Below, in pieces: positions 37,587 to 45,357 of a stretch of DNA of 64,000 nt (positions are counted from its first letter, which is position 1; every line of letters begins with the position of its first letter). The translations under genes were made by a program, and so were the position numbers. The notes below the pieces were generated by a model that ran no database searches, was not told where the DNA came from, and worked only from the letters and a program-made list of their open reading frames with translations. Source of the DNA: Loktanella sp. S4079 (GTDB lineage: Bacteria > Pseudomonadota > Alphaproteobacteria > Rhodobacterales > Rhodobacteraceae); assembly GCF_000967725.1 (NCBI RefSeq), contig NZ_JXYE01000002.1, forward strand, positions 868,001-932,000, given 5' to 3'.

Positions 37587-38534
37587 CTAGTGAATTTCTG
37601 CGACTAGTTCGGCGGTCGCGTCGCCAATGACATCACGGTCAAGATGTTTGCCATCGCTGTCCGGTCCTTCTTTCAGCTCAAGGTAAGAGCGGTAAAAGAA
37701 CGCGACAGCTTGCAACATGACCATCAAGGTAAAGGTCACCAACAAGATCTTGAACAAGAAGTATGCGTTAAACCCGTTGGGCGAAAAGCCAATCGTTTCG
37801 ACGTTCCAACGCAGCGCTCGTGCTTTGTTTAGCAAACGATCCAGAGCATCCGATGCCGACGGGTTCGGCACCACCAGATTGCGCCACAAGAAAAACCATC
37901 CATAGAGCCAAGTCAAAATCGCAGCCGGCACCATTAGCAGCAACGCACCGATCATATCGATGATCCGCTTGGTCCGGTGACTGACCGCAGAATATATCAA
38001 ATCGACGCGCACATGCCCGCCTTGAACGAAGGTGTAGCTCGCGCACATGCAAACGATCATTGCGTTATAGAGCTTTAGCTCTTCGGACCACCAGCTCACG
38101 TCTTTGGCAAAGTTCACGCCAAAACCAACCCCGATTTCCGAAACAGCAAAGATACGCTGCATAAAGATGATCACGATCTGCTGCAGCACCATCAGCAACC
38201 CCGCCCATGCAAAGAAGCGTCCGACCTTGTTCGCAAATCCTTCCAGCACACGAACACAGCCCCACATAAAGCGGTTATTCACAAAGCCGTAGATGCTGAT
38301 GATCATGAAAATGACGAATACGACAAAGAAAAGTTCGACCGAGGCACCATAGTAAATAAAACGCATAAGCGCTTGTTTTACCTCAAGGTCATGCATTGCG
38401 GCATTGGTAAAGGGCACCCAAGACAACCACTGGCCCGGATGCGTGATCGCATAACCAAAGTTGTAGAACGCTTCGATCAGATTGGCGAAAAACCAACCAA
38501 TGGGGTTACCCCCCCATGCTTCGACCAGGCCCAT
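37587..38534 (-). CDS. dctQ: TRAP transporter small permease subunit, extended form
   Basis: Small membrane subunit that pairs with DctM. The 315 residues are almost twice the usual 160-180. The C-terminal half has the core pattern (YNAMIVCMCASYTFVQGGHVRVDL and RIIDMIGALLLMVPAAILTWLYG). The N-terminal half adds extra helices (VELFFVVFVIFMIISIYGF). The start is placed at 38534, where a GGGGGA ribosome site fits; an upstream in-frame start at 38609 lacks family support. The pairing of an extended DctQ with an extended DctM fits one specialised transporter. Confidence 0.87.
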   Translation of the reverse strand: MGLVEAWGGNPIGWFFANLIEAFYNFGYAITHPGQWLSWVPFTNAAMHDLEVKQALMRFIYYGASVELFFVVFVIFMIISIYGFVNNRFMWGCVRVLEGFANKVGRFFAWAGLLMVLQQIVIIFMQRIFAVSEIGVGFGVNFAKDVSWWSEELKLYNAMIVCMCASYTFVQGGHVRVDLIYSAVSHRTKRIIDMIGALLLMVPAAILTWLYGWFFLWRNLVVPNPSASDALDRLLNKARALRWNVETIGFSPNGFNAYFLFKILLVTFTLMVMLQAVAFFYRSYLELKEGPDSDGKHLDRDVIGDATAELVAEIH

Positions 38535-38650
38535 GTCCCAATCCCCCTGTCGCAGTAATTTTTTGAAAGGTGCTTGTGCATGCACCCTGACGCATATGGG
38601 CCCCGTCACAATTGAACCGGGCCCATACGATTATGTTCTAAAGATAGGGC

Positions 38651-39733
38651 TTAGCCCATTACACGGTCGCGTTGTGCGCGATATGCACCTTCAGATTTTT
38701 GGATCCAGCCAGAAGACGCCGCCATAGAAGCGTTATAGCTTGCACGCAGACGATCGTAGATATCGTCACCTGCATATTGATCCAGTGTTTCTTTTGCAGC
38801 GGCGCCCATCGCATCCCAAACGCTGTCAGGGAATTCCAGAACTTTTACGCCACCAGCTTGCAGACGCTGTAGTGCTGCACCGTTGTTGTTCATGAACTGG
38901 GCAAGGTTCCACTGGTGTGCTTCGCCTGCTGCAATTTCGATGATTTTCTGATGCTCTGGGCTCAGGCTTTCGAAAACATCAAGGTTGGTCGCAAGCGACA
39001 GACCTGCGCCTGGCTCGTGCATACCCGCTGTGTAGTAGAATTTGGTGATTTCTTGGAAACCAGCCTTTTCATCTGCCCATGGGCCGATCCACTCTGTGCC
39101 GTCAATGGCGCCAGATGCCAGTGCTTGGTACACTTCTGCGCCGGGCAGGTTTTGTACAGACGCACCCATTTTACCCAGAGCCTGACCACCCAGACCTGGC
39201 ATACGGAATTTCAGACCTTGGAAATCTTCTGGGCCAGTGATTTCTTTCGAGAACCAACCACCCGCTTGTGGACCAGTGTTACCAGCAAGGAATGATTTCA
39301 GACCATAGATCTGACCCAATTCATCGTGGAACGCCTGACCTTCACCTTGGTAGTACCAGTTTGCCAGCTCTTGTGGTGTCATGCCGAATGGTACGGATGT
39401 GAAGTATGCATAACCCGGATGCTGGTTCACAAAGTAATAGTCCGCACCGTGGTACATGTCAGCCTGACCAGAGGTCACAGCGTCAAATACTTCAAACGCA
39501 CCAACGAGTTCGCCAGCGGCCTTCAGGTCGATTGTCAGCGAACCGCCAGACATCGCAGTGATCGTATCAGCTGCGCGCTGCGCTGCATCATGTACACCAG
39601 CAAGGCCACGGCCCCATGTGGTCACCAATGTCAGCGTGCGGTTGCCTTGTGCATAAGCAGGCGCTGCCAGAGATGTTGCCGCAGCGGCTGTACCGCCAAG
39701 CGCAGAGTTTTTCAGAAATGAACGGCGATCCAT
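38651..39733 (-). CDS. dctP: TRAP transporter substrate-binding protein with Tat signal
   Basis: Periplasmic solute-binding protein of the same transporter. The start MDRRSFLKNSALGGTAAAA is a twin-arginine signal (RRSFLK) ending in APAYA at about residue 28. The binding fold includes GGSLTIDLKAAGELVGAFEVFDAV and the conserved Arg in GLKFRMPG. The ATG at 39733 follows GGGAGGAAG. The substrate class cannot be read from the sequence; organic acids are typical for TRAP systems. Confidence 0.9.
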   Translation of the reverse strand: MDRRSFLKNSALGGTAAAATSLAAPAYAQGNRTLTLVTTWGRGLAGVHDAAQRAADTITAMSGGSLTIDLKAAGELVGAFEVFDAVTSGQADMYHGADYYFVNQHPGYAYFTSVPFGMTPQELANWYYQGEGQAFHDELGQIYGLKSFLAGNTGPQAGGWFSKEITGPEDFQGLKFRMPGLGGQALGKMGASVQNLPGAEVYQALASGAIDGTEWIGPWADEKAGFQEITKFYYTAGMHEPGAGLSLATNLDVFESLSPEHQKIIEIAAGEAHQWNLAQFMNNNGAALQRLQAGGVKVLEFPDSVWDAMGAAAKETLDQYAGDDIYDRLRASYNASMAASSGWIQKSEGAYRAQRDRVMG

Positions 39734-39974
39734 AAAACTTCCTCCCAGATATTTTCGCTCACCCAAAACACGGGCGAGACCAGATCGTTTTGGTCCGGGC
39801 AGGTTATCGTGTGATTGACGCAGCGAAAATACGTAGTTCTACGTAGAAAGAACGTTTTTGTCGCAAAATGCCCCCAATTTAGCACGATTATTAGGCGAGT
39901 GCGAAATCCACCACACGCCAATGGCGATTGTAAGGGGCTTTGATTCGCCGCGATTCCCCGCTAACGATCGGACC
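39734..39974. other. Intergenic region between TRAP operon and histidine kinase
   Basis: A 241-bp divergent region. It holds the dctP ribosome site on one side, an inverted repeat at 39830-39845 in the middle, and the histidine kinase start on the other side. No gene is recognisable. Confidence 0.6.
39830..39845. promoter_or_regulatory. Palindrome, candidate response-regulator site
   Basis: TACGTAGTTCTACGTA: seven-base arms (TACGTAG / CTACGTA) around TT. It lies between the TRAP genes and the two-component genes, about 95 bp upstream of the TRAP binding-protein start. NarL-class regulators bind inverted repeats of about this length. The link to the encoded regulator is inference. Confidence 0.55.
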
Positions 39975-41402
39975 ATGACAGGCAGATTTACGCGACTGCG
40001 CGACAGTTTTTCCCTGAGCTACGGTCAAAAGGTGTTCCTCTTGGCGACGGTACCGCTCGTTCTGGCCGTTTTCGTCATCTCTTTGGTGGTGGCAACGCAG
40101 TCACGTCAATTGGCGGAACGCGAAATTCAAACCCTCGAAGAACAGCTGATCGCAACCAAAAGAGCCGAGCTACAGAATTATCTTTCTATCGCTCGTACCG
40201 CCGTGGTGAACACCTATGGGCGCGCGGCACCCGATGATGAGGCTGCAAAGCTGAAAGTGACCCAAGAACTATCATCCATGCTCTATGGACAAGACGGGTA
40301 TTTCTTTGTGTTTGATTACGATGGCAATAACCTCGTTGCGCCACGACAGACCGACTTGATTGGTCGTAATTGGCTGGGCCTCACTGACCCTCAGGGCACG
40401 GAAATCACCGATGCTCTTATTCGGATTGCACGTACGGGGGGTGGCTATCACAGCTTTATCTGGACCAAGCCATCGACAGGCGAACAGGCCCGGATGATCG
40501 CCTACGTAAACGGATTCCAAGACTGGCGCTGGGTGATCGGGACCGGCATCTTTATCGACGATGTGCTTGAAAACGTGGCCTCTTCGCGCGCGGATGTTCA
40601 GGCGCGGATCACGCGCACCTCTTACTATATCGTCGCGATTGCGATCGTTGCGCTTATAGGTGTGTTCCTGACAGGCATGATGCTGAACTTGCGTGAACGC
40701 AGACTTGCTGATGCGAAACTCAAGGAACTCACGCAGCGGATTATCGACACCCAAGAAGAAGAACGCGGGCGCGTGGCGCGTGAACTTCACGATGGAATTA
40801 GCCAAATGCTGGTTGGGGTGCGCTATGCGCTTGAACTGACCCGTCGGAAAATTGGTGCGCCTAGCAGCGAAAGCCTCGACAAGGGGATCGACGGGCTCGG
40901 CCAAACCATCCAAGAAGTCCGCCGCATTAGCCGCGACTTGCGCCCCGGCGTGTTGGATGACCTTGGTCTTGGCCCTGCCCTGCAAGCATTAACCGATGAC
41001 TTTGAAACGCGCACCGGAATCAAAACCGAATTTGAAACCGTCGTCTTTCGCAATCGGCTCGACCAAGAAGCAAGGATTGCGCTTTATCGAATTGCCCAAG
41101 AGGCACTGACGAATATTGAGCGTCACGCCAACGCAACGCAGGTCCATATGACCCTGAAAGGCCATCGATCTGGTGCAATGCTGCGGGTTTCAGATAATGG
41201 CGTTGGCATCCCCTCGCCGCGCCAAGAAAGACATGCGACGCATGGCCTTGGCCTGCGCAATATGCAAGAACGCATTGAACAGCTTGGCGGAACACTGCGG
41301 ATTGATTCATCGCGCACAGCGCCAAGCGGAACAATTATCGAAGCACAGGTGCCGTTGACGCACTTGCTCAGCCCGAAAAAGACGTCAAAGGAAACCGCAT
41401 GA
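39975..41402 (+). CDS. Cache-domain sensor histidine kinase (NarX/HisKA_3 class)
   Basis: Inner-membrane sensor kinase. From the ATG at 39975 it has 475 residues: membrane helix about 18-42, extracellular sCache domain about 45-205 (GQDGYFFVFDYDGNNLV and DWRWVIGTGIFIDD), second helix about 215-237, phosphoacceptor H272 in RVARELHDGISQ, and an HATPase_c end (ALYRIAQEALTNIERHA, then DNGVGI and GLGLRNMQERIEQLGG). An upstream in-frame start at 39858 is inside the regulatory gap and rejected. It overlaps the response regulator gene. Divergent position suggests it controls the TRAP genes. Confidence 0.92.
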   Translation: MTGRFTRLRDSFSLSYGQKVFLLATVPLVLAVFVISLVVATQSRQLAEREIQTLEEQLIATKRAELQNYLSIARTAVVNTYGRAAPDDEAAKLKVTQELSSMLYGQDGYFFVFDYDGNNLVAPRQTDLIGRNWLGLTDPQGTEITDALIRIARTGGGYHSFIWTKPSTGEQARMIAYVNGFQDWRWVIGTGIFIDDVLENVASSRADVQARITRTSYYIVAIAIVALIGVFLTGMMLNLRERRLADAKLKELTQRIIDTQEEERGRVARELHDGISQMLVGVRYALELTRRKIGAPSSESLDKGIDGLGQTIQEVRRISRDLRPGVLDDLGLGPALQALTDDFETRTGIKTEFETVVFRNRLDQEARIALYRIAQEALTNIERHANATQVHMTLKGHRSGAMLRVSDNGVGIPSPRQERHATHGLGLRNMQERIEQLGGTLRIDSSRTAPSGTIIEAQVPLTHLLSPKKTSKETA

Positions 41403-42031
41403 CGATCCGCATTTTGATCGTAGATGACCACCCCATGGTCACCGAAGGCATCCAAGCCATTTTGGAAAGCTACGATGACATTGAAGTTGTCGGCGCATTA
41501 AATAACGGCCAGGACGCCGTGGATCAGGTCGTCGCGCTTTCGCCTGATGTAATATTGCTAGATCTGAACATGCCGGGACTGTCTGGTCTAAACGCAACCG
41601 AGATCATTCTGGAAAAGCGACCTGAAACACGGATTGTTATCCTGTCGATGCACGATAGCCCTGAATATATCTCGACCGCGCTGAACCACGGTGCGCGCGG
41701 CTATATCCTAAAGGACGTGCCCACGGATGCCATCCGAACCGCGATTGATACGGTGATGGCCGGAGAGCAGTACCTTTGCACCGGTGCCAAAGGATCGCTT
41801 CAACCCAAGATCAGCGATGGACGTGAAACACTCACCAGCCGCGAACAAACGATCTTGCTTGAGCTGGCCCAAGGCAAGTCCAACAAAGAAGTCGCGAACA
41901 CGCTAAATATCTCTGTGCGCACTGTGGAAACGCACCGCAACAATATCAAATGTAAACTTGGGATCAGCTCGACCGCTGGGCTGACGCGCTATGCGATGGA
42001 GCATGGAGTGTTGCAAGGCACTGGAATCTAG
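41399..42031 (+). CDS. NarL/FixJ-type response regulator
   Basis: Phosphorylated transcription factor. The 210 residues have the receiver domain with acidic D9 and D10, phosphoacceptor D55 in VILLDLNMPG, and the conserved Lys in GYILKDVP. The C-terminal LuxR helix-turn-helix reads LTSREQTILLELAQGKSNKE, with NTLNISVRTVETHRNNI. It overlaps the kinase gene in ATGA, so the pair is co-translated. Confidence 0.93.
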   Translation: MTIRILIVDDHPMVTEGIQAILESYDDIEVVGALNNGQDAVDQVVALSPDVILLDLNMPGLSGLNATEIILEKRPETRIVILSMHDSPEYISTALNHGARGYILKDVPTDAIRTAIDTVMAGEQYLCTGAKGSLQPKISDGRETLTSREQTILLELAQGKSNKEVANTLNISVRTVETHRNNIKCKLGISSTAGLTRYAMEHGVLQGTGI

Positions 42032-42041
42032 CCGCAGCGTT

Positions 42042-42067
42042 CCGCGCCCCATTTTCACAGGGCGCGG
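42042..42067. terminator. Hairpin between response regulator and LysM-SBP gene
   Basis: Stem CCGCGCCC / GGGCGCGG (8 bp) with a 10-base loop. Convergent genes lie on both sides. There is no strong T run. Confidence 0.5.
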
Positions 42068-42076
42068 CGATATCAT

Positions 42077-43198
42077 TTAGTTTTCGACCGTGGTTTTGAT
42101 ACCTTCGCGGACGATCTCGAACCATTCGCCTGATAGGCGCAACTCTTCGAGACCCGCGTTGATGATCTCCATATAGGCGTCACCGTTCGGGTTATTTTTA
42201 GACACGAACACGTGCAGCGTTTGCTTTGAGGTCAAGTTCGGCAGGTCTACGACCATATCCTTCATCCCCGCATTGGTGGAATCTTCCTCAGCAGGTAGCG
42301 CGTCATAGGTCACGACATCCACTTCGCCATCGCGCAGCAGTTCCCAGCAGGCTGCTTGGGTCGGCGGTTGGGTCAGTTCGATATTTGGCGAAACGAGCGC
42401 CTCACCCTCTAGGTCAAAGGTGAACCACGCATCGGGGCGGCACAGGCGCGCGCCGAATAGATCAGCATAGCTGGTCGCATTGGCGTATTGGCTGCCTGCC
42501 AATGTGTAATAGCCCACCAGTGCATCATAGAATGGTTCTGAATGATTAAAGTCAGTACAACGATAGGCGTTCGGCGCCGATAGATTGTCGACCTTTGTGC
42601 AATCAGGCTTGAACCACGGGAAGGCCATGTCGATCGCTCCCGACGGGAGCAGCACGCCCAGATGTGAATTCCAGTCGTTTACGAACATGATGTTAAAATC
42701 TTGATCGGCATTTCCCAGCTCCATCGAGCGACGCACCATTTGCGTAAACAAACCGCCGCCGGGCAGATCCTCATCTGTGAATGGAGCGTAACCGCTCGAG
42801 GTTACAAACCGCAGGGCACGATCAAGGCTCTCGGGCTGGACGGTTGGCGCAGTGCTTGCTTCGGTCCGCGCAGGGGCAGTCCCCGGCAGCGATCCATCGG
42901 CGCAAGGAATTTTCAGAACTTGGCCAACCTCTAGGATATTTGGGCTGCGTAGAACATCTGTATTGGCGTTAAACAAAACCTGATAGCCGCCTCTCACGTC
43001 AGCGCGGCTTGCAACTTGGCTCAACGTATCCCCGCGAACAACCGTATAGGTTGAGCATTGTTCTTGTGCCTCGGCCTGTTGTGCACCACCAAAGGTCAAT
43101 CCAGCACTCACGGCACACACAGCAGCAAAGCCAGTCGAAGAAAACAATTTTACTCGTGATAAGTTTGGCCTAAAGGCTTGGGTTCTATCAATCGGCAT
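42077..43198 (-). CDS. Secreted LysM plus type-3 solute-binding domain protein
   Basis: A 373-residue exported protein. An N-terminal signal (about residues 17-44, SSTGFAAVCAVSAGLTFGG) is followed by a LysM domain (YTVVRGDTLSQVASRADV, then NANTDVLRSPNILEVGQVLKIP) that should bind peptidoglycan. From about residue 128 it has a solute-binding type 3 fold (APFTDEDLPGGGLFTQMV, DIAFPWFKPDCTKV, VDVVTYDAL). No transporter genes adjoin it, so uptake or sensing near the cell wall is inference. Confidence 0.8.
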   Translation of the reverse strand: MPIDRTQAFRPNLSRVKLFSSTGFAAVCAVSAGLTFGGAQQAEAQEQCSTYTVVRGDTLSQVASRADVRGGYQVLFNANTDVLRSPNILEVGQVLKIPCADGSLPGTAPARTEASTAPTVQPESLDRALRFVTSSGYAPFTDEDLPGGGLFTQMVRRSMELGNADQDFNIMFVNDWNSHLGVLLPSGAIDMAFPWFKPDCTKVDNLSAPNAYRCTDFNHSEPFYDALVGYYTLAGSQYANATSYADLFGARLCRPDAWFTFDLEGEALVSPNIELTQPPTQAACWELLRDGEVDVVTYDALPAEEDSTNAGMKDMVVDLPNLTSKQTLHVFVSKNNPNGDAYMEIINAGLEELRLSGEWFEIVREGIKTTVEN

Positions 43199-43411
43199 AC
43201 GTCGTCCCTTTCGCTTATCGTTTGTAGTGGCACTACTATTCCACAGAAACGCGAAATCTCTTAAGAAAAAATAGATTTTTTTAACTTCCCGCTATGATTG
43301 TATTTTCAGCGGATCATCGTTCAATATTTACCCGATGGCAGCCTCTTGTGTCTTTGGTTGCGCCCAGACACAGTTTGACAACGACAACCGATTCAAACAC
43401 CGGAGCCCCAA
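43199..43411. other. Divergent intergenic region with palindrome
   Basis: A 213-bp gap with the 13-bp odd palindrome GTAGTGGCACTAC at 43225-43237, close to the LysM gene start, plus an A/T-rich inverted segment around 43260-43285. No RNA gene is recognisable. Confidence 0.5.
43225..43237. promoter_or_regulatory. Odd 13-bp palindrome, candidate operator
   Basis: GTAGTG-G-CACTAC, perfect arms around one base, 27 bp upstream of the LysM protein start. It may control that gene or yghU. The regulator is unknown. Confidence 0.35.
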
Positions 43412-44266
43412 ATGAGCAACGAAAACAATTACGTCCCGCCAAAAGTCTGGACTTGGGACACAAAGAACGGTGGCGAATTTGCCAAGATCAATCGTCCGAT
43501 CGCTGGCCCCACCCATGACAAAGAGCTTCCCATTGGTAAGCACCCGCTGCAGCTCTATTCTCTGGCCACGCCAAATGGTGTGAAGGTCACTGTGATGCTC
43601 GAAGAACTGCTCGCAGCAGGTTACGACGCAGAATATGATGCGTGGTTGATCAAAATTGGCGACGGTGACCAGTTTGGCAGCGGGTTTGTCGATGTGAACC
43701 CAAATTCTAAAATTCCTGCACTCATGGATCACAGCACTGGCAGTCGCGTTTTTGAAAGCGGCGCGATCCTACTCTATTTGGCGGAAAAATTTGGCGCATT
43801 CCTACCCAAAGATCCAGCCGCACGTACCGAGGCCCTGAATTGGCTGTTCTGGTTGCAAGGTTCCGCCCCGTATCTGGGTGGTGGCTTTGGTCATTTTTAC
43901 GCATACGCACCGGAGAAATTTGAATATCCAATTAATCGTTTCGCCATGGAAGCCAAGCGCCAGTTAGACGTGTTGGATCGGAACCTTGCTGATCGCCAGT
44001 TCCTATCGGGTGATGATTATACCATTGCTGACATAGCCACCGCCCCCTGGTACGGGCGTATGGTCCAAGGCGACGCATATGATGCGGGCGCGTTTCTAGA
44101 CGTCGGTATCTACAAGAATGTAATCCGTTGGGCGGATGAAGTCATGTCGCGCCCTGCCTATGTTCGCGGTGCGATGGTAAATCGCACATTCGGACCTGAG
44201 GCGGGTCAGCTTCACGAACGTCATAGTGCCAGTGACTTCGAAACGAAAACGCAAGATAAACTCTAA
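43412..44266 (+). CDS. yghU: Glutathione-dependent disulfide-bond oxidoreductase YghU
   Basis: Nu-class glutathione transferase with disulfide reductase activity. The 284 residues have the long N-terminal tail of YghU (YVPPKVWTWDTKNGGEFAKI), then the thioredoxin-like GST domain with the glutathione-binding region (DVNPNSKIPALMDHS and VFESGAILLYLAEKFG). The C-terminal helical domain includes DDYTIADIATAPWYGR. It has its own transcript with a terminator. Confidence 0.9.
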   Translation: MSNENNYVPPKVWTWDTKNGGEFAKINRPIAGPTHDKELPIGKHPLQLYSLATPNGVKVTVMLEELLAAGYDAEYDAWLIKIGDGDQFGSGFVDVNPNSKIPALMDHSTGSRVFESGAILLYLAEKFGAFLPKDPAARTEALNWLFWLQGSAPYLGGGFGHFYAYAPEKFEYPINRFAMEAKRQLDVLDRNLADRQFLSGDDYTIADIATAPWYGRMVQGDAYDAGAFLDVGIYKNVIRWADEVMSRPAYVRGAMVNRTFGPEAGQLHERHSASDFETKTQDKL

Positions 44267-44276
44267 TCACTAAGAT

Positions 44277-44307
44277 GGCCGGAACTAAGCTGGTGTTCCG
44301 GCCTTAT
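44277..44307. terminator. Terminator between yghU and the GGDEF gene
   Basis: Stem GGCCGGAAC / GTTCCGGCC (9 bp) followed by TTATT. It overlaps the stop of the convergent GGDEF gene. Confidence 0.65.
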
Positions 44308-45055
44308 TCATCGCCAGCTCGGGGCGATAGCTCCGCCATACCAATCGCGCGCGCCCTGCCTCTTTCGCTTGATAGAGAGCACGATCCGCAATTTTAAGAA
44401 GCGTTGTTACGTCATAACTCCGCCCGGTCTTGATCGCGCCAACGGATGCGGTCACTGTGACTGGTTGCTGAGGGAACGTATCGTCATTCTGGACACCCTG
44501 CGCCAAACGCTCGCCCAGTGCCTGCGCGTCAACCATGCTCAGACCAGGGACAAACACCGCGAACTCTTCGCCCCCCAAGCGCCCCACCAAATCGGTCGAC
44601 CGGACAAGCCCCAACATGACATCAGCCATCGCACAGAGCAGTTGATCCCCGGCTGGGTGTCCGTAGTTGTCGTTCACCGACTTGAAGTGATCCAAATCAA
44701 TCAAGAACAGCACACCCGGTGCCTGTATCGACAAATGATCGAGAAACGCGCGCCGATTCAAAAGACCGGTGAGCGGGTCTTTTGCCGCCATCAAGGTTGC
44801 CTCATGACGTTGCCTATTCAAGCGCACCAACAAGAGTAGTGCAAAGACAACAAACGGTGACGACATCGTGACCGTAACACTTAAATGTTGTCCCATAGTC
44901 TGTGGCACATGACCATGCGCGACGATTTCCATCAGGACACCCATGATAGAAATTACCATCCCCCAGATGCCAACGGAAATCGGCCAATGCCACCATTTTC
45001 GTGGAATTACAAAGCCCAATACCGCGTCGAGAATATCATCAAACCAATCCATCAT
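44285..45055 (-). CDS. Membrane diguanylate cyclase (GGDEF)
   Basis: Makes the second messenger c-di-GMP. The 256 residues start with a membrane region of two helices (WHWPISVGIWGMVISIMGVLM and SPFVVFALLLLV), followed by the GGDEF domain: DPLTGLLNRRAFLDHL, FLIDLDHFKSVNDNYGHPAGD, and the active-site RLGGEEFAVF with GGEEF. The end has ADRALYQAKEAGRARLVW. No EAL domain is present. The 3' end forms part of a bidirectional terminator. Confidence 0.92.
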   Translation of the reverse strand: MMDWFDDILDAVLGFVIPRKWWHWPISVGIWGMVISIMGVLMEIVAHGHVPQTMGQHLSVTVTMSSPFVVFALLLLVRLNRQRHEATLMAAKDPLTGLLNRRAFLDHLSIQAPGVLFLIDLDHFKSVNDNYGHPAGDQLLCAMADVMLGLVRSTDLVGRLGGEEFAVFVPGLSMVDAQALGERLAQGVQNDDTFPQQPVTVTASVGAIKTGRSYDVTTLLKIADRALYQAKEAGRARLVWRSYRPELAMNKAGTPA

Positions 45056-45165
45056 AGGCGGTGGAATAATCTGATTTCACTAATGTTGAGTTAAGCGCTC
45101 AGACTGCAATTTGAAAGAAAGTTCCAAATTTACGCCCGCAAACGACATTTTCTCCAAACTGGCGG

Positions 45166-45194
45166 TTGACCCCCTGAATTGCCATCATTATGGT
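45166..45194 (+). promoter_or_regulatory. ilvBN leader promoter
   Basis: TTGACC at 45166-45171 and TATGGT at 45189-45194 with a 17-bp spacer. It places the transcription start close to the leader-peptide ribosome site. Confidence 0.6.
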
Positions 45195-45217
45195 CACCTC
45201 ACACGAAAGGAATCCCG

Positions 45218-45265
45218 ATGAAAAACGTCGTACTACTAGTGAGACACACGCGCATGGGCCGGTAA
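45218..45265 (+). CDS. ilvBN leader peptide (MKNVVLLVRHTRMGR)
   Basis: A 15-codon gene with an AAAGGAA ribosome site 5 bases before the ATG. It contains Val-Val-Leu-Leu-Val as GTC GTA CTA CTA GTG; CTA and GTA look uncommon compared with the neighbouring genes. Stalling at these codons when charged Val- or Leu-tRNA is scarce would be the sensor. It lies between a promoter and a terminator before ilvB, the classical attenuator arrangement. It is too short for usual gene callers. Confidence 0.85.
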   Translation: MKNVVLLVRHTRMGR

Positions 45266-45292
45266 CGGTAAGACCATAATGATCCCATGCGC
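45250..45292 (+). promoter_or_regulatory. Candidate antiterminator stem of the ilv attenuator
   Basis: GCGCATGGG (45250-45258, inside the last leader codons) pairs with CCCATGCGC (45284-45292). It would form only when the ribosome stalls upstream. Its 3' arm abuts, and by one base overlaps, the 5' arm of the terminator, so the two structures compete or clash sterically. Confidence 0.65.
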
Positions 45293-45317
45293 CTCCGACA
45301 TCCTCGGGGGTTTTTTT
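45292..45317 (+). terminator. ilv attenuator terminator
   Basis: Stem CCTCCGA / TCGGGGG (one T-G pair) with loop CATCC, then seven T. It lies 41 bp before the ilvB start. Confidence 0.8.
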
Positions 45318-45357
45318 GTGACTAAAATCAACGAATTGCGGATAGGACGCGAGAACA

